This document shows, piece after piece, positions 61,218-64,000 of a DNA stretch of 64,000 bases. The first letter of the stretch is position 1; each line of letters opens with the position of its first letter. The position numbers were made by a program, and so were the translations under genes. The notes beneath the pieces were generated by a model. It saw only the letters and a program-made list of their open reading frames with translations. It made no database searches and was not told the origin of the DNA. This stretch comes from Pseudomonas kribbensis (GTDB taxonomy: Bacteria > Pseudomonadota > Gammaproteobacteria > Pseudomonadales > Pseudomonadaceae), in assembly GCF_003352185.1 (NCBI RefSeq), contig NZ_CP029608.1:6118501-6182500 (forward strand), written 5' to 3'.

Positions 61218-62693
61218 TTACTCTTTGTCCAGCTTGCCAACCAGCGACAGGGTGAAATCGGCACCCATGTACTTGAAGTGCGGGCGCACGTTCAGGCTGA
61301 CGCGGTACCAGCCCGGCTCGCCTTCAACGTCGCTGACGATCACTTGCGCAGCGCGCAGCGGACGACGGCCACGTACTTCGGCGCTCGGGTTTTCCTGGTC
61401 GGCCACGTACTGGCGGATCCACTTGTTCAGTTCCAGCTCGAGGTCGGTACGCTCTTTCCACGAACCGAGTTGCTCGCGCTGCAGCACTTTCAGGTAGTGA
61501 GCCAGGCGGTTGACGATCATCATGTACGGCAGTTGGGTGCCGAGCTTGTAGTTCAGCTCTGCTGCCTTGCCTTCTGCGCTGATGCCGAAGAACTTCGGCT
61601 TTTGCACCGAGCTGGCGGAGAAGAACGCCGCGTTGTCGGAGCCTTTACGCATGGTCAGGGAGATGAAGCCTTCCTCGGCCAGTTCGTATTCACGACGGTC
61701 GGAAACCAGAACTTCCGTAGGAATCTTGGTTTCGATTTCGCCCATGCTTTCGAAGTGGTGCAGAGGCAGGTCTTCAACGGCGCCGCCGCTCTGCGGGCCG
61801 ATGATGTTCGGGCACCAGCGGAACTTGGCGAAGCTGTCGGTCAGCTTGGTGCCGAACGCGTAAGCGGTGTTGCCCCACAGGTAGTGCTCGTGGCTGTTGG
61901 CAACGTTTTCCTTGTACACGAACGATTTGACCGGGTTCTCTTCCGGATCGTACGGGTTACGCAGCAGGAAACGCGGAACGGTCAGGCCAACGTAGCGGGA
62001 GTCTTCCGAGGTACGGAAGCTCTGCCATTTGGTGAATTGCGGGCCTTCGAAGTGATCTTTCAGATCCTTCAGGTCCGGCAGGCCGGTGAAGCTTTCCAGA
62101 CCGAAGAATTTCGGGCCGGCAGCGGCGATGAACGGTGCGTGGGACATGCAGGATACGCTGGCCACGTACTGCATCAGTTTCACGTCCGGCGAGCTTGGGG
62201 ACAGGTAGTAGTTGGCGATGATCGCGCCAACCGGCTGACCACCGAACTGGCCGTATTCAGCGGTGTAGATGTGCTTGTACAGGCCCGACTGCATCACTTC
62301 CGGCGAATCTTCGAAGTCGTCCAGCAGGTCGTCCTTGGAGACGTTGAGGATTTCGATCTTGATGTTTTCGCGGAAGTTGGTGCGGTCGACCAGCAGCTGC
62401 AGGCCACGCCACGACGATTCCAGCGCCTGGAAGTCCGGGTGGTGCAGGATTTCGTCCATCTGACGGCTGAGCTTGGCATCGATCTCGGCGATCATGCGGT
62501 CAACCATGGCTTTCTTGACCGGCTCACCGTTGTTCTGCGGCTTGAGCAGCTCTTCGATGAACGCCGACACACCGCGCTTGGCGATGTCGTAGGCTTCGTC
62601 GTCCGGCGTCAGGCGGGTTTCGGCGATGATGCTGTCGAGAATGCTGTATTCGCCGTTTTCGGCGGCGTTCTGTTGTGCTGCGCTAGTGCTCAT
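61218..62693 (-). CDS. tssC: T6SS sheath large subunit TssC (VipB)
   Basis: 491 residues. Family landmarks are MDEILHHPDFQALESSWRGLQLLV, NYYLSPSSPDVKLMQYVASVSCMSHAPFIAA, YDPEENPVKSFVYKE and the C-terminal DVEGEPGWYRVSLNVRPHFKYMGADFTLSLVGKLD. It forms the contractile sheath with TssB and is recycled by ClpV. It lies 28 nt after tssB. Confidence 0.97.
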   Translation of the reverse strand: MSTSAAQQNAAENGEYSILDSIIAETRLTPDDEAYDIAKRGVSAFIEELLKPQNNGEPVKKAMVDRMIAEIDAKLSRQMDEILHHPDFQALESSWRGLQLLVDRTNFRENIKIEILNVSKDDLLDDFEDSPEVMQSGLYKHIYTAEYGQFGGQPVGAIIANYYLSPSSPDVKLMQYVASVSCMSHAPFIAAAGPKFFGLESFTGLPDLKDLKDHFEGPQFTKWQSFRTSEDSRYVGLTVPRFLLRNPYDPEENPVKSFVYKENVANSHEHYLWGNTAYAFGTKLTDSFAKFRWCPNIIGPQSGGAVEDLPLHHFESMGEIETKIPTEVLVSDRREYELAEEGFISLTMRKGSDNAAFFSASSVQKPKFFGISAEGKAAELNYKLGTQLPYMMIVNRLAHYLKVLQREQLGSWKERTDLELELNKWIRQYVADQENPSAEVRGRRPLRAAQVIVSDVEGEPGWYRVSLNVRPHFKYMGADFTLSLVGKLDKE

Positions 62694-62721
62694 TGTGTTG
62701 GCTTCCTTGGCTGCTGTGGGC

Positions 62722-63225
62722 TCAGGCGTCCGGGGCTGCGGCGTTCAGGCCCAGCTCACCGAGTACGCGACCGCGGGATTCGTCGTCGGCGAGCACGCCT
62801 TCGATGGCTTTACGGAACGCAGGTGCGTTACCCAGCGGGCCCTTGAGGGCCACCAGCGCATCGCGCAGTTCCATCAGTTTTTTCAGCTCAGGCACTTGCT
62901 CGACCAGGCTGGCCGGGTTGAAGTCCTTCATGGAGTTGACGCGCAGTTGCACGGCCAGCTCGTCGGCCTCGCCATCTTCCTGCAGACGGTTCGGCACGCT
63001 CAGCGTCAGACCCAGCTCTTGCTTGGCCAGGACTTCGTCGAAGGTCATCTTGTCGATGCTGATCGGCTTGCGATCCTCGATCTTGCGATCGTCCTTGCGG
63101 TGGGTGTAGTCACCGATTGCCAGCAGCTTCAGCGGCAGTTCAATCTCTTCCTGAGCACCGCCGGTGGCGGGTTTGAAGGTGACGTTGATGCGTTCCTTGG
63201 GGGCTACCGAGCCTTCTTTGGCCAT
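62722..63225 (-). CDS. tssB: T6SS sheath small subunit TssB (VipA)
   Basis: 167 residues from ATG 63225, with AAGGAGAAAAG upstream; the frame is open 22 codons further. Landmarks are KERINVTFKPATGGAQEEIELPLKLLAIGDYT, RKPISIDKMTFDEVLAKQ and DFNPASLVEQVPELKKLMELRDALVALKGPLGN. It is the ClpV-exposed partner of TssC. It lies 32 nt after tssA. Confidence 0.97.
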   Translation of the reverse strand: MAKEGSVAPKERINVTFKPATGGAQEEIELPLKLLAIGDYTHRKDDRKIEDRKPISIDKMTFDEVLAKQELGLTLSVPNRLQEDGEADELAVQLRVNSMKDFNPASLVEQVPELKKLMELRDALVALKGPLGNAPAFRKAIEGVLADDESRGRVLGELGLNAAAPDA

Positions 63226-63257
63226 GGCTTTTCTCCTTGCGGTTGTGGCCCTGGGGC

Positions 63258-64000
63258 CTATTCGAGTACCACTTCGAGGTCGAGGTGGCACAGCCTGCGA
63301 TAAATCTCTTCCTTGCGTTCACGTACGGCATGGTTCTGCGGCAGCAACTCGCAGCAACTGTGCAGCAGGTGCAGCACTTCCAATGCAAGATCGGGCTCCC
63401 AGGCGTGCAGGCCTGAGTCCTGTAATGTCTGATCGAGGGTTTCGAGCTGGTTCTTGGCGAGTTCGTATTTCTTGGCCAGGAAGCACAGCCGCGCGAGGGC
63501 GAACTGCCAGAAGAAGCGTTCGCGGCCGCCATGGGCGGACTGCAATCCTTGCTTGAGGATCTGCACCGCTGGCTTGAGGCCTTCCTTGCGCAGGATCGGC
63601 TGGACTTCTTCCAGGGCCTTTTCCCAGGCGGGCTGGGTTTCGACGTTCTCGGTTTCGGCCTTGCGCGGCGCGCTGGCGCTTTGCAGGTGCGGCATGACGT
63701 TGCCGGCGATCCACGCCCGGGTGGACGGATCGGCGAACGGCGCGCCGTCATGGAAACGCAGCTCGATGATGCCGGGCAGGCGCTGAATCAAAAGCGCGAA
63801 GTGGATTTCCACTTCGCGCATGGCCAGCTCGGCGTTGAGGTTCTGGAGACATTCCCAGACCATCCTCTGGCCATCGAACCAGAACGGCGCCTTCGCCAGG
63901 CTCGCCTCCAGTTCCACCAGCAGGTCGGCGTATTTGCCCTGATCGAAACGGTCCTGATACTGCTTGAGCTTGTCCACCGGAAGCCCGCGCAGCACGGTGA
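63258..64000 (-). CDS. tssA: T6SS protein TssA, C-terminal part (truncated by window edge)
   Basis: About 247 residues up to the stop at 63258. The reading frame runs through the right window edge, so the N-terminal ImpA domain is outside; the GTG at 63995 is not a true start. The visible part is the VasJ/ImpA-type C-terminal domain (LRGLPVDKLKQYQDRFDQGKYADLLVELEASL, FWFDGQRMVWECLQNLNA, DGAPFADPSTRAWI). TssA primes or caps sheath growth. First visible gene of the T6SS cluster. Confidence 0.9.
   Translation of the reverse strand, partial: TVLRGLPVDKLKQYQDRFDQGKYADLLVELEASLAKAPFWFDGQRMVWECLQNLNAELAMREVEIHFALLIQRLPGIIELRFHDGAPFADPSTRAWIAGNVMPHLQSASAPRKAETENVETQPAWEKALEEVQPILRKEGLKPAVQILKQGLQSAHGGRERFFWQFALARLCFLAKKYELAKNQLETLDQTLQDSGLHAWEPDLALEVLHLLHSCCELLPQNHAVRERKEEIYRRLCHLDLEVVLE

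Overview
This window looks like a chromosome segment from a fluorescent-group Pseudomonas. The gene order kauB-like, cupin, rpmG, rpmB, dppA-like, radC, coaBC, dut, algC, argB, pyrE, crc, gltS, rph, yicC, gmk, rpoZ, spoT, ridA, exbBD-tonB, oxyR, recG matches the core Pseudomonas backbone. The crc, algC and oxyR products are recognisable almost residue for residue. The DNA is GC-rich except for two AT-rich islands noted below. No rRNA, tRNA, CRISPR array, transposase or integrase was seen.

Positions 1 to about 27,450 are housekeeping. They hold an edge-truncated aldehyde dehydrogenase, ribosomal proteins L33 and L28, a peptide-binding protein, CoA and nucleotide metabolism, alginate/LPS sugar phosphomutase, the Crc regulator, stringent response (gmk-rpoZ-spoT), TonB energisation with a Fur-like site, OxyR, RecG and a YbaK-HDOD fusion protein. 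Several intergenic hairpin terminators sit between convergent genes.

Positions 27,450 to 28,450 hold Pseudomonas-type repeats and a long, apparently structured leader in front of a DUF6124-type gene.

From 28,464 to the right edge every gene is on the minus strand, so it reads right to left as one type VI secretion (T6SS) locus. The order is tssA (cut by the edge), tssB, tssC, tssE; then an inserted AT-rich cargo (PAAR protein, DUF6402-like protein, a coupled membrane-anchored small protein and two coupled small membrane proteins); then tssF, tssG, tssH/clpV, a sigma-54 activator, a 46-residue lipoprotein, tagH (FHA), tssJ, tssK, tssL, tssM, pppA phosphatase, ppkA kinase and vgrG. Hcp is not in the window.

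Behind vgrG lies the most interesting part. An exported Sel1-repeat protein overlaps the start of a 1045-residue protein that combines an NlpC/P60-like amidase, an M23-like peptidase, SH3-like segments, a perfect EF-hand loop and a C-terminal GH19-like lysozyme. It is followed by nine more small genes that all start with a signal peptide; one of them is interrupted by an in-frame amber codon. The simplest reading is a VgrG-delivered multi-domain peptidoglycan hydrolase followed by a bank of periplasmic immunity or accessory proteins. Some of these share duplicated modules, and one carries an LprI (lysozyme-inhibitor) domain.
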